A DNA stretch of 64,000 bases from Mordavella massiliensis (GCF_016901695.1 NZ_JACJKS010000003.1:1-64000); one strand, 5' to 3'. Counted from the stretch's first letter, positions 16,680 to 28,216 are shown. Notes: generated by a model from the letters alone, not told the origin. A program made the numbers and translations.

Positions 16680-17402
16680 ATGAAAAAACTGCATCATGTA
16701 CTGGCCGTGGCAGCTATGCTCCTGCTTGTCCTGGCTCTTCTGCTCACCAGCTTCCAGCTGGCCATATACGGTGACCCGGACTACAGGTTTTACGAGAGGG
16801 AATATGCGAAGTACAATGTCACGGAAAGTCTCGATATGGAGATGGAGGACGTCATGGATGTGACGGAGAAAATGATGGATTACCTCATCGGGAGGAGGCC
16901 GGAGCTCTCTGTCATCACGGATGTGGACGGACAGACCCAGGATTTCTTTAACGAGCAGGACCGCCTCCACATGGCGGACGTAAAGAACCTGTTCCTGGGC
17001 GGGCTGACTCTGCGCTGGGTACTCCTTGCCGCCGCGGCTGTGCTCATCGCCCTGCTCGTACTCCTGAAGGGGGACTGGAGGCGCATCATCCCCAGGGCCT
17101 ACTTTATCGCCCTTGGCATCTTCCTGGCGGTGACGGTCCTGCTTGGAGCTCTCTTTGCCTCGGATTTTACAAAATATTTTACCATCTTTCACGAAATCTT
17201 TTTCACCAACGACCTGTGGCTCTTTGACCCGGCTACAGACTATATGATCCGGATGCTGCCGGAGGGATTTTTCTACGACATGGTGATGCGCATCGGAGGA
17301 TGTTTCCTCGGCTCCCTTGCGGTCCTTCTGGTCATCTTCTTTGTGTGGCGCCATTTTCTCGGCAAAGGACGCAGGCAGACAAAAAATGAAAAATACAAAT
17401 AA
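16680..17402 (+). CDS. TIGR01906/DUF1461 family integral membrane protein
   Basis: The protein has 240 residues. It has an N-terminal membrane segment (8-28), an extracytoplasmic domain of about 90 residues containing RFYEREYAKYNV and DRLHMADVKNLF, then three further membrane segments and a basic C-terminus. The HMxDVK motif and four-segment layout match the TIGR01906 (DUF1461) family, of unknown function in Firmicutes. It is divergent from a LysR regulator that may control it. Confidence 0.75.
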   Translation: MKKLHHVLAVAAMLLLVLALLLTSFQLAIYGDPDYRFYEREYAKYNVTESLDMEMEDVMDVTEKMMDYLIGRRPELSVITDVDGQTQDFFNEQDRLHMADVKNLFLGGLTLRWVLLAAAAVLIALLVLLKGDWRRIIPRAYFIALGIFLAVTVLLGALFASDFTKYFTIFHEIFFTNDLWLFDPATDYMIRMLPEGFFYDMVMRIGGCFLGSLAVLLVIFFVWRHFLGKGRRQTKNEKYK

Positions 17403-17435
17403 GAAATACTTATAAAAATATTTAATTTTATTAAC

Positions 17436-17464
17436 TTTACTAATAAGAAACCCCATGTTATGAT
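17436..17464 (+). promoter_or_regulatory. Predicted purL promoter
   Basis: TTTACT (17436-17441) and TATGAT (17459-17464) are spaced 17 nt apart in an A+T-rich gap. No purine riboswitch or PurR-type box was recognised in the short leader. Confidence 0.5.
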
Positions 17465-17509
17465 AAAACCAGCGTATCATAAAATCACATATAAAATGGA
17501 GGAAATTTT

Positions 17510-20500
17510 ATGGGCAATGTAAAACGAGTGTATGTGGAGAAAAAACCGGAGTATGCGGTCCAGGCAAAGGACCTCTTCCACGAGATCAGGAGCTATCTGG
17601 GCATAAGCGCCCTCACCGGTGTGCGGGTGCTCATCCGCTACGACGTGGAGAACATCTCGGAGGAGACCTTTGAGAAGGCCTGCAGGGGCGTCTTCGCGGA
17701 GCCTCCGGTTGATGTTTTGTATAAAGAGGCATTTCCGGCGGCGGAGGGGGCCAGGGTCTTCTCCGTGGAGTTCCTTCCCGGTCAGTTTGACCAGAGGGCG
17801 GACTCTGCCGTGCAGTGCGTGCAGTTTATAAAGGAGGACGAGAAGCCGGTCATCCGCACCGCCACCACCTATGTGATAGAGGGAGAGCTGACGGACGAGC
17901 AGTTTGAGGCTGTGAAGCACCACTGCATCAACCCTGTGGACTCAAGGGAGACAGGCATGGAGAAGCCGGAGACGCTGGTGACAAAGTTTGACGAGCCGGC
18001 CAACATCGTCATCTTCGACGGCTTTAAGGACCTGGAGGAGGAGAAGCTGCGGGAGCTCTACGACTCTCTCGGGCTTGCCATGACCTTCAAGGATTTCCAG
18101 CATATCCAGAACTATTTCAGGGGAGAGGAGGACAGGGACCCGTCCATGACGGAGATCCGGGTGCTGGACACCTACTGGTCCGACCACTGCCGCCACACCA
18201 CCTTCTCCACAGAGCTGAAAGACATTACCTTTGGAGAGGGAGATTACAGAAAGCCCATCGAGGACACCTACTGCCAGTATGCGGCGGACCACAGGGAGAT
18301 ATTCAAGGGCAGGGACGACAAGTTCATCTGTCTGATGGACCTGGCTCTCATGGCCATGCGCAAGCTGAAGAAGGAAGGGAAGCTTGCGGACCAGGAGGAG
18401 TCCGACGAGATCAACGCCTGCAGCATCGTCGTGCCGGTGACCGTGGATGGCGTGGAGGAGGAGTGGCTCGTGAACTTCAAGAATGAGACTCACAACCACC
18501 CTACAGAGATCGAGCCCTTCGGAGGAGCTGCCACCTGTCTTGGCGGCGCTATCAGAGATCCCCTCTCAGGCCGTACCTACGTGTACCAGGCTATGCGCGT
18601 CACGGGAGCGGCGGACCCCACTGTCTCCGTGAAGGACACCATGAAAGGAAAGCTTCCCCAGAAGAAGCTTGTCCGTGAGGCGGCCCACGGCTACAGCTCC
18701 TACGGCAACCAGATCGGCCTTGCCACCGGTGCGGTAAAGGAAATCTACCACCCCGGCTACGTGGCCAAGCGAATGGAGATCGGGGCTGTCATGGGAGCGG
18801 CTCCCAGACGTGCGGTGATCCGTGAGACCTCCGACCCGGGAGACATCATCATCCTCCTTGGCGGGCGCACCGGCCGTGACGGCTGCGGCGGCGCCACAGG
18901 CTCCTCCAAGGTGCACACAGAGGAGTCCATCGAGACCTGCGGCGCGGAGGTGCAGAAGGGAAATCCCCCCACAGAGAGGAAGATCCAGCGCCTCTTCCGC
19001 AGGGAGGAGGTGAGCCGTCTCATCAAGAAGTGCAACGACTTTGGCGCAGGCGGCGTGTCCGTGGCCATCGGAGAGCTGGCAGACGGACTCAGGGTGGACC
19101 TTGACAAGGTGCCCAAGAAATACGCGGGACTGGACGGGACAGAGATCGCCATCTCCGAGTCCCAGGAGCGCATGGCTGTGGTCCTTGACCCGGCCGATGT
19201 GGAGACCTTTATGGGCTACGCCAAAGAGGAGAACCTGGAGGCCGTGCAGGTGGCTGTGGTGACAGAGGAGCCGAGGCTTGTCCTTGTGTGGAGAGGTAAG
19301 GAGATCGTGAACATCTCCAGAGCCTTCCTTGACACAAACGGCGCCCACCAGGAGACAAGCGTGGCCGTGGACATCCCGGACCGCGCAGGCAAGGTGCTGA
19401 CGGATAAAGTGGAAGTGACGGATGTGAAAGCAAAATGGCTGGAGACGCTGGCGGACCTCAATGTCTGCTCCCAGAAGGGCCTGGTGGAGATGTTCGACGG
19501 GTCCATCGGTGCCGGCTCCGTGTTCATGCCCCACGGCGGCAAATACCAGATGACAGAGACCCAGGCCATGGTAGCCAAGCTGCCTGTCCTCACAGGGGAC
19601 TGCGACACCGTGACCATGATGAGCTACGGGTTTGATCCCTATCTGTCAAGCTGGAGCCCCTACCACGGCGCGGTCTACGCTGTGACAGAGTCCGTCGCCA
19701 AGATCGTGGCTGCGGGCGGCGACTACCGGAAGATCCGCTTCACCTTCCAGGAGTACTTCCGCCGCATGACGGAGGATCCGCACCGCTGGAGCCAGCCCTT
19801 CGCGGCGCTTCTGGGCGCCTACGCGGCCCAGCTCGGCTTCGGCCTTCCCTCCATCGGCGGAAAGGACAGCATGTCCGGCACCTTTGAGGACATCGACGTG
19901 CCGCCCACCCTCGTCTCCTTCGCGGTGGACGTGGCAAAGGAGAAGGACATCATCACGCCGGAGCTGAAAAAGGCGGGCAGCAGGCTTGTATGGCTGCGCA
20001 TCCCGAAAGATGCCTACGATCTGCCGGTCTATGAAAAAGTGATGGAGCAGTACGGAAAATTTGCGGAGGACATCAAAGCCGGCCGGATCCTCTCCGCCTA
20101 TGTGCCGGACCGCCACGGCGTCATCGCCGCGGTCAGCAGGATGGCATTCGGAAACGGCATGGGCGTGAAGATCGAGCACAGCATGGATCCGCGGGAGCTC
20201 TTTGCCCCCGCCTTCGGCGACCTCGTGGCGGAAGTGCCGGACGGCAAAGTGGGCGAGCTGCAGATCAGCTACACGGTGATCGGCGAAGTGACGGATGACC
20301 ACGCCTTCTCCTACGGCGATACCCGGATCGGCCTTGACGAGGCTGCAAAGGCGTGGACGGGCACGCTGGAGAAAGTGTTCGCCACCCGCTCCGGCGCCCA
20401 GGACGGCCCTGCAAGCTGGTTCATCCGGCCTGAGAAGAAAGAGGGCGGAGAGCTTAAGGAAGACGGCTGCTTCCACGCATCCGGCGTGCACATCTGCAGC

Positions 20501-21310
20501 CATAAGATCGCCCAGCCCACCGTGTTCATCCCGGTCTTCCCCGGCACCAACTGCGAGTACGACAGCGCGAAAGCCTTTGAGAGAGCCGGCGCGAAGGTGA
20601 TCACCAAGGTGTTCCGGAATCTGGACGCAGCGGATATCGTTGACTCGGTGGACGCCTTTGAGAAGGCCATCAGCCAGGCTCAGATCATCATGTTCCCGGG
20701 CGGATTCAGCGCGGGCGACGAGCCGGACGGCTCCGCCAAGTTCTTTGCCACGGCCTTCCAGAACGCCAAGCTGAAAGAGGCGGTGGAGAAGCTTTTGCAG
20801 GAGCGGGACGGCCTGGCCCTGGGCATCTGCAACGGCTTCCAGGCCCTCATCAAGCTGGGGCTTGTGCCAAGCGGCAGGATCACGGGACAGACGGAGGATT
20901 CGCCGACGCTGACATACAACACCATCGGCCGGCATATTTCCAAGATGGTCTACACAAAGGTTGTGACTGACAAGTCGCCCTGGCTTGCCAAGGCGCAGCT
21001 TGGCGGCGTGTATGTGACGCCCGCCTCCCACGGCGAGGGACGGTTCGTCGCTCCCGCGGAGACGATCGCGCAGCTTTTTGCCAACGGGCAGGTGGCCACG
21101 AGATACTGCGATCCGGAAGGAAACATCACGAATGACGAGGAGTGGAATGTGAACGGTTCCTACTTTGCCGTCGAGGGCATCACAAGCCCGGACGGCAGGG
21201 TGCTCGGAAAGATGGCTCACGTGGAGCGCCGCGGCCGCAGCGTGGCAGTCAACATCTACGGGGAGCAGGATCTGAAGATCTTCGAGTCCGGCGTGGCGTA
21301 CTTTAGGTAG
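17510..21310 (+). CDS. purL: Phosphoribosylformylglycinamidine synthase, single-chain PurL
   Basis: At 1266 residues this is the large one-polypeptide form that converts FGAR, glutamine and ATP to FGAM in purine synthesis. The N-terminal PurS-like part is followed by two AIRS-type halves (DTYWSDHCRHTTFSTELK near 220; ETHNHPTEIEPFGGAATC near 325) and a C-terminal class-I glutaminase with FPGTNCEYD, the nucleophile Cys in GICNGFQ near 1106 and the His of SHGEGRF near 1173. It stands alone with its own promoter rather than in a pur operon. A GGAGG site precedes the ATG. Confidence 0.96.
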   Translation: MGNVKRVYVEKKPEYAVQAKDLFHEIRSYLGISALTGVRVLIRYDVENISEETFEKACRGVFAEPPVDVLYKEAFPAAEGARVFSVEFLPGQFDQRADSAVQCVQFIKEDEKPVIRTATTYVIEGELTDEQFEAVKHHCINPVDSRETGMEKPETLVTKFDEPANIVIFDGFKDLEEEKLRELYDSLGLAMTFKDFQHIQNYFRGEEDRDPSMTEIRVLDTYWSDHCRHTTFSTELKDITFGEGDYRKPIEDTYCQYAADHREIFKGRDDKFICLMDLALMAMRKLKKEGKLADQEESDEINACSIVVPVTVDGVEEEWLVNFKNETHNHPTEIEPFGGAATCLGGAIRDPLSGRTYVYQAMRVTGAADPTVSVKDTMKGKLPQKKLVREAAHGYSSYGNQIGLATGAVKEIYHPGYVAKRMEIGAVMGAAPRRAVIRETSDPGDIIILLGGRTGRDGCGGATGSSKVHTEESIETCGAEVQKGNPPTERKIQRLFRREEVSRLIKKCNDFGAGGVSVAIGELADGLRVDLDKVPKKYAGLDGTEIAISESQERMAVVLDPADVETFMGYAKEENLEAVQVAVVTEEPRLVLVWRGKEIVNISRAFLDTNGAHQETSVAVDIPDRAGKVLTDKVEVTDVKAKWLETLADLNVCSQKGLVEMFDGSIGAGSVFMPHGGKYQMTETQAMVAKLPVLTGDCDTVTMMSYGFDPYLSSWSPYHGAVYAVTESVAKIVAAGGDYRKIRFTFQEYFRRMTEDPHRWSQPFAALLGAYAAQLGFGLPSIGGKDSMSGTFEDIDVPPTLVSFAVDVAKEKDIITPELKKAGSRLVWLRIPKDAYDLPVYEKVMEQYGKFAEDIKAGRILSAYVPDRHGVIAAVSRMAFGNGMGVKIEHSMDPRELFAPAFGDLVAEVPDGKVGELQISYTVIGEVTDDHAFSYGDTRIGLDEAAKAWTGTLEKVFATRSGAQDGPASWFIRPEKKEGGELKEDGCFHASGVHICSHKIAQPTVFIPVFPGTNCEYDSAKAFERAGAKVITKVFRNLDAADIVDSVDAFEKAISQAQIIMFPGGFSAGDEPDGSAKFFATAFQNAKLKEAVEKLLQERDGLALGICNGFQALIKLGLVPSGRITGQTEDSPTLTYNTIGRHISKMVYTKVVTDKSPWLAKAQLGGVYVTPASHGEGRFVAPAETIAQLFANGQVATRYCDPEGNITNDEEWNVNGSYFAVEGITSPDGRVLGKMAHVERRGRSVAVNIYGEQDLKIFESGVAYFR

Positions 21311-21365
21311 GCCGGACGTCGTGAAAATGCATTCCTGCCGGACAGATGTTGCAGACTGTATGTAA

Positions 21366-22910
<1,545 letters not shown>

Positions 22911-22932
22911 GAAGATGCGAGATAGAAACAGT

Positions 22933-22959
22933 AAAAAACGGCGCGGCTGCGCCGTTTTT
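22933..22959 (+). terminator. gdhA intrinsic terminator
   Basis: ACGGCGC (22938-22944) and GCGCCGT (22949-22955) form a G+C-rich stem with an A-run before and TTTTT after. It lies 28 nt past the gdhA stop. Confidence 0.85.
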
Positions 22960-23050
22960 CTGTTATAATGGAAGCGGCACGAGGGCGGGACCGCAGGAGC
23001 AGCCCGGAGCTTCTCTGAAAAAAGGCTCTGAAAAAAATGTAAAAAAAGTG

Positions 23051-23080
23051 TTGACATTTGTTCTCCCACAATTGTATAAT
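23051..23080 (+). promoter_or_regulatory. tRNA promoter
   Basis: A consensus TTGACA (23051-23056) and TATAAT (23075-23080) are 18 nt apart, 44 bp upstream of tRNA-Val. Confidence 0.8.
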
Positions 23081-23124
23081 AGCAAAGCGGGTTGCAAAAA
23101 AGCAGCCTGCAACACACAAGATAT

Positions 23125-23197
23125 GGGGTCTTAGCTCAGCTGGGAGAGCATCTGCCTTACAAGCAGAGGGTCATAGGTTCGAGCCCTATAGGCCCCA
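23125..23197 (+). tRNA. tRNA-Val (anticodon TAC)
   Basis: The cloverleaf folds with acceptor GGGGTCT/AGGCCCC, D-stem GCTC/GAGC, anticodon stem TCTGC/GCAGA around loop CTTACAA (TAC at 23158-23160), and T-arm ATAGG/CCTAT. CCA is not encoded. Confidence 0.95.
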
Positions 23198-23213
23198 TAC
23201 AAAATAACCATAT

Positions 23214-23287
23214 GGCGGGATAGCTCAGTTGGCTAGAGCATACGGTTCATACCCGTAGTGTCGCTGGTTCGAATCCAGTTCCCGCTA
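23214..23287 (+). tRNA. tRNA-Met (anticodon CAT), elongator-like
   Basis: The acceptor GGCGGGA/TCCCGCT, D-arm GCTC/GAGC, anticodon stem TACGG/CCGTA around TTCATAC (CAT at 23248-23250) and T-arm CTGG/CCAG are all present. The G1-U72 pair and the absence of a three-G-C anticodon stem favour elongator over initiator. CCA is not encoded. Confidence 0.92.
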
Positions 23288-23406
23288 CTTGAAAGCACAC
23301 GGCATCGGATTTTCCGGTGCCGCTTTTCATTCCGTTGACAACAGACGGGCGGAAATTATATACTGGTACATAGATTTTACATATGGAAAGACGGAGGAGA
23401 TACGAT

Positions 23407-23745
23407 ATGAACGGAAAGACAAGAGACGGGCTCTGGATCGTTGTGGGCGCATACCTGGCTTACACGGGGGGACAGCTCATCATGGACGTCCTGAGAGAGA
23501 AGCCGGAGGGCTATATCGGATTTGTCGTGGCAGGCGTTCTCTTTGTGGCCTTTGGCATCGGCCTTGTCATCTATGCCATCCGGGACCTGACAAAGCCGGT
23601 GGAAGAGACGGAGGCAGATCAGGAGGAAGATGAGGAGGAAGCTGACGCAGAGGAAGGGGCGAAGGAGCAGGACAGCCCTGCTGCGGAAGACAGAGAAGGC
23701 CAGGAGGAGAAAGGAGAAGGCGATGCGGATCGGGACAGGGTATGA
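23407..23745 (+). CDS. Small two-segment membrane protein with acidic tail
   Basis: The protein has 112 residues from the ATG at 23407, which follows GGAGGAG. Two hydrophobic segments (about 8-26 and 36-59) are followed by a strongly acidic, low-complexity C-terminal tail rich in Glu, Asp and Ala. I do not recognise a family. Its 3' end overlaps ispF by 23 nt, so the two are coupled. No function is inferred. Confidence 0.65.
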   Translation: MNGKTRDGLWIVVGAYLAYTGGQLIMDVLREKPEGYIGFVVAGVLFVAFGIGLVIYAIRDLTKPVEETEADQEEDEEEADAEEGAKEQDSPAAEDREGQEEKGEGDADRDRV

Positions 23746-24265
23746 CGTACACAGACTGACAGAGGGGAGGAAGCTGATACTGGGCGGCGTGGAGATCCCC
23801 TATGAGAAGGGGCTCCTTGGCCATTCGGACGCGGACGTGCTGCTCCACGCCATCATGGACGCCCTTCTGGGAGCCGCGGCCCTGGGGGACATCGGCCGGC
23901 ATTTTCCGGATACGGACGAGGCGTACCGGGGCGCGTCCAGCTTAAAGCTCCTTGAGAAGGTCGGGGAGCTGATCGAGAAGGAACTGTATGTGATCAGCAA
24001 CATCGACGCCACCATCATCGCCCAGCGCCCGAAGCTGGCGCCCTACATCGACGCCATGCGGGACCATGTGGCGGACACCCTCCATCTTGAGAGGAACCAG
24101 GTCAACATCAAGGCGACTACGGAGGAGGGGCTTGGCTTCACCGGAAGCGGCGAGGGCATTGCAGCCCAGGCGGCCGCCTGCCTGGAGACCATCGCCAACG
24201 TAAGCTACGACCCGATGGCAGGGGGCGGCTGCGGCGGATGCGCCGGCTGCGGCGGAGACAGATAA
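23723..24265 (+). CDS. ispF: 2-C-methyl-D-erythritol 2,4-cyclodiphosphate synthase
   Basis: IspF cyclises CDP-ME-2-phosphate to MEcPP in the MEP isoprenoid pathway. The metal ligands Asp8, His10 (GYDVHRL) and His42 ([13 protein letters not shown]) are present, as is the [16 protein letters not shown] signature. The start at 23723 is chosen from family alignment ([10 protein letters not shown]) and an AAGGAGAAGG site. At 180 residues it is about 20 longer than usual: a C-terminal extension ends in [14 protein letters not shown], with three closely spaced cysteines. It overlaps the upstream small membrane protein gene and precedes an acetyltransferase by 22 nt. Confidence 0.94.
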   Translation: MRIGTGYDVHRLTEGRKLILGGVEIPYEKGLLGHSDADVLLHAIMDALLGAAALGDIGRHFPDTDEAYRGASSLKLLEKVGELIEKELYVISNIDATIIAQRPKLAPYIDAMRDHVADTLHLERNQVNIKATTEEGLGFTGSGEGIAAQAAACLETIANVSYDPMAGGGCGGCAGCGGDR

Positions 24266-24287
24266 GGGCGCGGGAAGAAGGAGAGCT

Positions 24288-25283
24288 ATGCAGATCAGGA
24301 AACTGGAAGACGGGGAAAAGAAGGAGACAAGGCAGCTGTACGAGGAGGTCTTCCCGGAGGACAGCGCCTCTTTCGTGGACTACTACTATACAGAGAAGAC
24401 AAAGGACAACACCATCTATGCGGCAGAGGAGGACGGCGCCATCCAGGCCATGCTCCACCTCAATCCCTACACGCTGCTTGTGAACGGGAAGGAGGAGCCG
24501 GCCCACTACATCGTGGCCGTGGCCACCCGGGAGGCGTACCGGAAGCGGGGGTATATGGCCGCGCTTCTTAAGCGGGCTCTCGCGGATATGCACCGGGCAG
24601 GTGAGCCCTTCACTTTCCTGATGCCGGCTGCAGAGGCCATTTACCTGCCCCACGGTTTCGCCACGGTGTACGAGCAGGAGCAGCGGTTTTACGACGGAGC
24701 AGCCCTCCCGGAAGGGTGGAGCGCGCGCAGGGCTTTGCCGGAGGATGCGGCGGCCATTGCCGGCGCCGCGCAGGAGGCGCTCAGGGCGCGGTTCTGCGTG
24801 TTTGCCAGGCGGGATCAGGCCTACTATGAGCGCCTGATAAAGGAGTATGAAAGCGACGGGGGCTGCCTCATGGTCTGCCGGGACGGCGGACGGATCGCGG
24901 ACTGCCTGCCTGCCGTGGACGAGATCCCGAAGGAGAGACCGAAGATCATGGTCCGCCCGGTGGATGTAAAACACCTCCTTTTGCTCCTGAAGCTCAGTTA
25001 TCTCACGGCGGTCTGCTTCCGGGTGACAGACCCCCTGATCCCGGAGAACAACCAGGTGTTCCTGCTGACAGGGACCGAGTACTCCGGCGTCATGCTCATG
25101 GAGGGGCGCCCGGAGAACAGCGAGGGCACGCTGACCGTGCAGGCTCTTGCAAGGCTTGTGTTCGGTGCGGCATCCCCGGAGGAGATCGCCGGCGAGGAGG
25201 GCGTCTCCATGACGGAGAGGATGATGGGGGAGCTGAAGAAGATCGTGCCCCTGTCGCCCGTCTGTCTCAATGAGATCGTGTAA
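24288..25283 (+). CDS. GNAT-family N-acetyltransferase, Eis-like
   Basis: This 331-residue protein has an N-terminal GNAT domain with the acetyl-CoA loop VATREAYRKRGYMAALLKRAL near 82-102, then a second region that resembles the Eis-type C-terminal half with an SCP2-like end (VFGAASPEEIA). Such enzymes acetylate amines, including aminoglycosides, peptides or polyamines. The acceptor here is unknown. A GAAGGAG site precedes the ATG. It closes the ispF cluster; a strong promoter for the cysteine operon follows. Confidence 0.8.
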   Translation: MQIRKLEDGEKKETRQLYEEVFPEDSASFVDYYYTEKTKDNTIYAAEEDGAIQAMLHLNPYTLLVNGKEEPAHYIVAVATREAYRKRGYMAALLKRALADMHRAGEPFTFLMPAAEAIYLPHGFATVYEQEQRFYDGAALPEGWSARRALPEDAAAIAGAAQEALRARFCVFARRDQAYYERLIKEYESDGGCLMVCRDGGRIADCLPAVDEIPKERPKIMVRPVDVKHLLLLLKLSYLTAVCFRVTDPLIPENNQVFLLTGTEYSGVMLMEGRPENSEGTLTVQALARLVFGAASPEEIAGEEGVSMTERMMGELKKIVPLSPVCLNEIV

Positions 25284-25290
25284 ATGAAGG

Positions 25291-25319
25291 TTGACAAATC
25301 TTTCTTTTTCACATAGTAT
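25291..25319 (+). promoter_or_regulatory. Promoter of the cysteine T-box operon
   Basis: TTGACA (25291-25296) and TAGTAT (25314-25319) are 17 nt apart, placing the start near 25326. Confidence 0.65.
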
Positions 25320-25325
25320 ATAGTC

Positions 25326-25615
25326 TATAGTCAAAGACAGTGAACGGAGAGAGTAACACAGGAAGGAGCCACCAGAGAGGGACCGTCACCGGCTGCAAGC
25401 GGTCCCGGGCGAAACCCGTGCGAAGTGCATCCGGGAGTTGATCCGGCGAAAGGAGGGCGGCGCGTCTTCCCAGGTAGCCGGGTACGCGGATCGGCAGGCG
25501 TTATATGCCGGAAAGCGGGAAGCTGCCGCGCGTTTTTTGGACGCCGCGGGCGGTTTTCAACAGGAGTGGAACCACGGATCAGATTCGTCTCTTACAGAAG
25601 TAAGGGGCGTTTTTT
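25326..25615 (+). promoter_or_regulatory. T-box leader, cysteine-specific, with terminator
   Basis: The conserved T-box sequence AGGAGTGGAACCACGG lies at 25562-25577. Upstream, the stem I region (about 25380-25410) presents a TGC triplet at 25394-25396 in the expected specifier loop, matching tRNA-Cys. The terminator pairs CGTCTCTTAC (25586-25595) with GTAAGGGGCG (25600-25609) and ends in six T. Uncharged tRNA-Cys should stabilise the antiterminator and allow expression of cysE and cysS. This accounts for the 356-nt gene-free gap. Confidence 0.9.
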
Positions 25616-25639
25616 ATTGTAAGGAAAGGAAAGACAGGT

Positions 25640-26353
25640 ATGGGAATCGTCAGCTATATCCGCGAGGAGATCCAGGTGATCCGGGAGCGTGACCCGGCCA
25701 TCAAATCCAATCTGGAGGTGTTCCTCTACCCGAGCTTCCGGGTGATCTTAAGCTACCGGGTGGCCCACAGGCTGTACCGGAAGAAGCACTACTTCCTGGC
25801 CAGGTGGGTGTCCCAGCGGGCCGCCAGGAAGACCGGCATAGAGATCCATCCCGGCGCCCGGATCGGCAGGGGGCTTTTCATCGATCACGGAACCGGGGTC
25901 ATCATCGGCGAGACGACCGTGATCGGCAACAACGTGACCCTCTACCAGGGCGTGACGCTGGGAGGAACGGGCAAGGAAAAAGGAAAGCGGCACCCCACGC
26001 TGAAAGATAATGTCATGGTGAGCGCAGGAGCCAAGATCCTCGGCTCCTTTACCATCGGGGAGAACGCCAAGATCGGGGCCGGCGCCGTCGTGCTCAGGCC
26101 CGTGCCGCCCAACTGTACCGTGGTGGGCGTGCCGGGGCGCATCGTGAAGATGGGCGACCAGCGGATCCCGAGGGAGGAGCTGGACCAGGTGCACCTGCCG
26201 GATCCGGTGAGCAACGACATCCGTCAGCTGCAAAACGACAATCTCCGTCTCCGCCGGGAGATCAAAGAGCTGGAGAGGCACATGAAGTGCATGGAGAAGG
26301 AAGATACGATAGAGATCGAAGAGAATAAGGAGGAGCAACATGAAACTGTTTAA
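25640..26353 (+). CDS. cysE: Serine O-acetyltransferase
   Basis: CysE transfers acetyl from acetyl-CoA to serine, the first step of cysteine synthesis. The 237-residue protein has an N-terminal helical part and a left-handed beta-helix with hexapeptide repeats ([20 protein letters not shown] with the catalytic Asp-His near 78-79). The tail (about 190-237) is predicted coiled coil and very charged. It is the first gene after the cysteine T-box and overlaps cysS by 14 nt, so both depend on tRNA-Cys charging. Confidence 0.95.
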   Translation: MGIVSYIREEIQVIRERDPAIKSNLEVFLYPSFRVILSYRVAHRLYRKKHYFLARWVSQRAARKTGIEIHPGARIGRGLFIDHGTGVIIGETTVIGNNVTLYQGVTLGGTGKEKGKRHPTLKDNVMVSAGAKILGSFTIGENAKIGAGAVVLRPVPPNCTVVGVPGRIVKMGDQRIPREELDQVHLPDPVSNDIRQLQNDNLRLRREIKELERHMKCMEKEDTIEIEENKEEQHETV

Positions 26354-27746
26354 CACAATGTCAAAGAGAAAAGAAGAATTCGTACCCCTGGAGCCTGGCA
26401 AGGTAAAGATGTATGTCTGCGGCCCCACGGTCTACAACCTGATCCACATCGGCAACGCGAGGCCCATGATCGTGTTCGACACGGTGCGCAGATATTTTGA
26501 GTACAAAGGCTACGATGTGAACTATGTGTCCAACTTCACGGACGTGGACGACAAGATCATCCGCAAGGCCATCGAGGAGGGCGTCTCCGCCGACGAGATC
26601 TCCAGGCGCTACATCGCCGAGTGCAAGAAGGATATGGAGGGCATGAATGTAAAGCCGGCCACAAAGCACCCGCTCGCCACGGAGGAGATCTGCGGCATGG
26701 TGGAGATGATCCAGACGCTCATCGACAAGGGCTATGCCTATGAGAAGAACGGCACTGTCTACTTCCGCACAAGACAGTTTAAGGACTACGGCAAACTGTC
26801 CCACAAAAATCTGGACGACCTGCGCTCCGGCAACCGGGCGCTCCTTGTAAGCGGCGAGGACGAGAAGGAGGATCCGCTGGATTTCGTGCTCTGGAAGCCC
26901 AGGAAAGAAGGGGAGCCCTCCTGGAAATCACCCTGGAGCGACGGCCGGCCGGGCTGGCACATCGAGTGCTCCGTCATGTCCAGGAAGTACCTGGGCGAGC
27001 AGATCGACATCCACGCCGGCGGCGAGGACCTTGTGTTCCCCCACCACGAGAATGAGATCGCCCAGAGCGAGGCGGCCAACGGCAAAGAGTTTGCAAAGTA
27101 CTGGATGCACAATGCATTCCTTAACATTGACAACCACAAGATGAGCAAATCCCTCGGGAACTTCCGCACCGTGCGGGAGATCAGCGAGCAGTACGACCTG
27201 CAGGTGCTGCGCTTCTTCATGCTCAGCGCCCACTACAGAAGCCCGCTGAACTTCAGCGCAGACCTGATGGAGGCTTCCAGGAACGGGCTGGAGCGGATCG
27301 TAAACGCGGCCCAGAACCTGAAATTCCTGCAGGAAAATGCAAAGACAGAAGAGATGTCCGCGCAGGAGACGGAGGATCTGGCTAAAACGGAGGAGTATGT
27401 GAAAGCCTTCGAGGCGGCCATGGACGACGACTTCAACACAGCGGACGCCATCGCGGCAGTCTTTGAGCTTGTGAAATACTGCAACACCACCGCCGGAGCA
27501 AAGAGCTCCGCCCGGTATGCGGGCGGCCTTCTGGCAGTGCTCGAGAAGCTCTGCGACGTGCTTGGGCTTATCGTTGTGAAGGAAGAGGAGATGCTGGATG
27601 CGGATATCGAGGCCCTGATCGAAGAGCGGCAGGCAGCCAGAAAGGCGAAGAATTTTGCCCGCGCGGACGAGATCCGGGACGAACTCGCAGCCAGGGGCAT
27701 CATCCTTGAGGATACAAGGGAAGGAGTAAAATGGAAAAGAGCATAG
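26340..27746 (+). CDS. cysS: Cysteinyl-tRNA synthetase
   Basis: This 468-residue class Ia enzyme charges tRNA-Cys. It carries the HIGH-type motif (LIHIGNARP near 36), the zinc-site Cys in VCGPTVYN and HIECS, and KMSKSLGN near 268. The C-terminal domain contains the [21 protein letters not shown]-like segment. It overlaps cysE (14 nt) and mrnC (16 nt). T-box control closes a feedback loop: uncharged tRNA-Cys raises both cysteine supply and the synthetase. Confidence 0.97.
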   Translation: MKLFNTMSKRKEEFVPLEPGKVKMYVCGPTVYNLIHIGNARPMIVFDTVRRYFEYKGYDVNYVSNFTDVDDKIIRKAIEEGVSADEISRRYIAECKKDMEGMNVKPATKHPLATEEICGMVEMIQTLIDKGYAYEKNGTVYFRTRQFKDYGKLSHKNLDDLRSGNRALLVSGEDEKEDPLDFVLWKPRKEGEPSWKSPWSDGRPGWHIECSVMSRKYLGEQIDIHAGGEDLVFPHHENEIAQSEAANGKEFAKYWMHNAFLNIDNHKMSKSLGNFRTVREISEQYDLQVLRFFMLSAHYRSPLNFSADLMEASRNGLERIVNAAQNLKFLQENAKTEEMSAQETEDLAKTEEYVKAFEAAMDDDFNTADAIAAVFELVKYCNTTAGAKSSARYAGGLLAVLEKLCDVLGLIVVKEEEMLDADIEALIEERQAARKAKNFARADEIRDELAARGIILEDTREGVKWKRA

Positions 27747-28216
27747 AGGAAAAAGACTCCGGGGCCCGGTTTGAGGAGTGCATGGAGCGCGTGCTCGGGC
27801 TGCGGCAGGCGGATGCGAGGGAGTATTCCCCCCTCACGCTCGCCTATATCGGAGACAGTATCTATGACCTGGTCATCAAGACGCTGGTCATCAATCAGGG
27901 GAACCGTCCGGTGAACGCGCTGCACCGGATGACCAGCTCCCTCGTGCAGGCATCCGCCCAGTCCCGGATGATGCGCACGCTGCAGGAGATGCTGACCGAG
28001 GAGGAACACGCGGTCTACAAAAGGGGCAGAAATGCCAAGAGCGTGTCGCCGGCCAGGAACCAGTCCGTGACAGACTACCGCCGGGCCACCGGATTCGAGG
28101 CCCTGATGGGGTATCTCTACCTGGAGAGACAGTGGGAGCGGATGCTGTTCCTTATAAAGACGGGGCTTGCCAGCCTGGAAGAAGGCGCCCCGGAGAAGGA
28201 AGAGGAAGAAGAATGA
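27731..28216 (+). CDS. mrnC: Mini-ribonuclease III
   Basis: This 161-residue protein is a lone RNase III catalytic domain without a dsRNA-binding domain; it matures 23S rRNA ends in Firmicutes. The signature [17 protein letters not shown] lies near 36-52, with further conserved RGRNAKS and [12 protein letters not shown] (acidic residue near 120). It overlaps cysS by 16 nt and rlmB by 4 nt (ATGA), in the standard Firmicute order. Confidence 0.94.
   Translation: MEKSIEEKDSGARFEECMERVLGLRQADAREYSPLTLAYIGDSIYDLVIKTLVINQGNRPVNALHRMTSSLVQASAQSRMMRTLQEMLTEEEHAVYKRGRNAKSVSPARNQSVTDYRRATGFEALMGYLYLERQWERMLFLIKTGLASLEEGAPEKEEEEE

Noticed and set aside
17403-17509. Purine riboswitch before purL
   Set aside because: The leader is too short and lacks the conserved loop sequences.
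19646-21220. Long antisense reading frame opposite purL (524 codons), and similar long frames opposite other genes
   Set aside because: These are shadows of G+C-rich coding sequence. They show no ribosome site, no known domains and biased composition, whereas the plus-strand protein is unmistakable.
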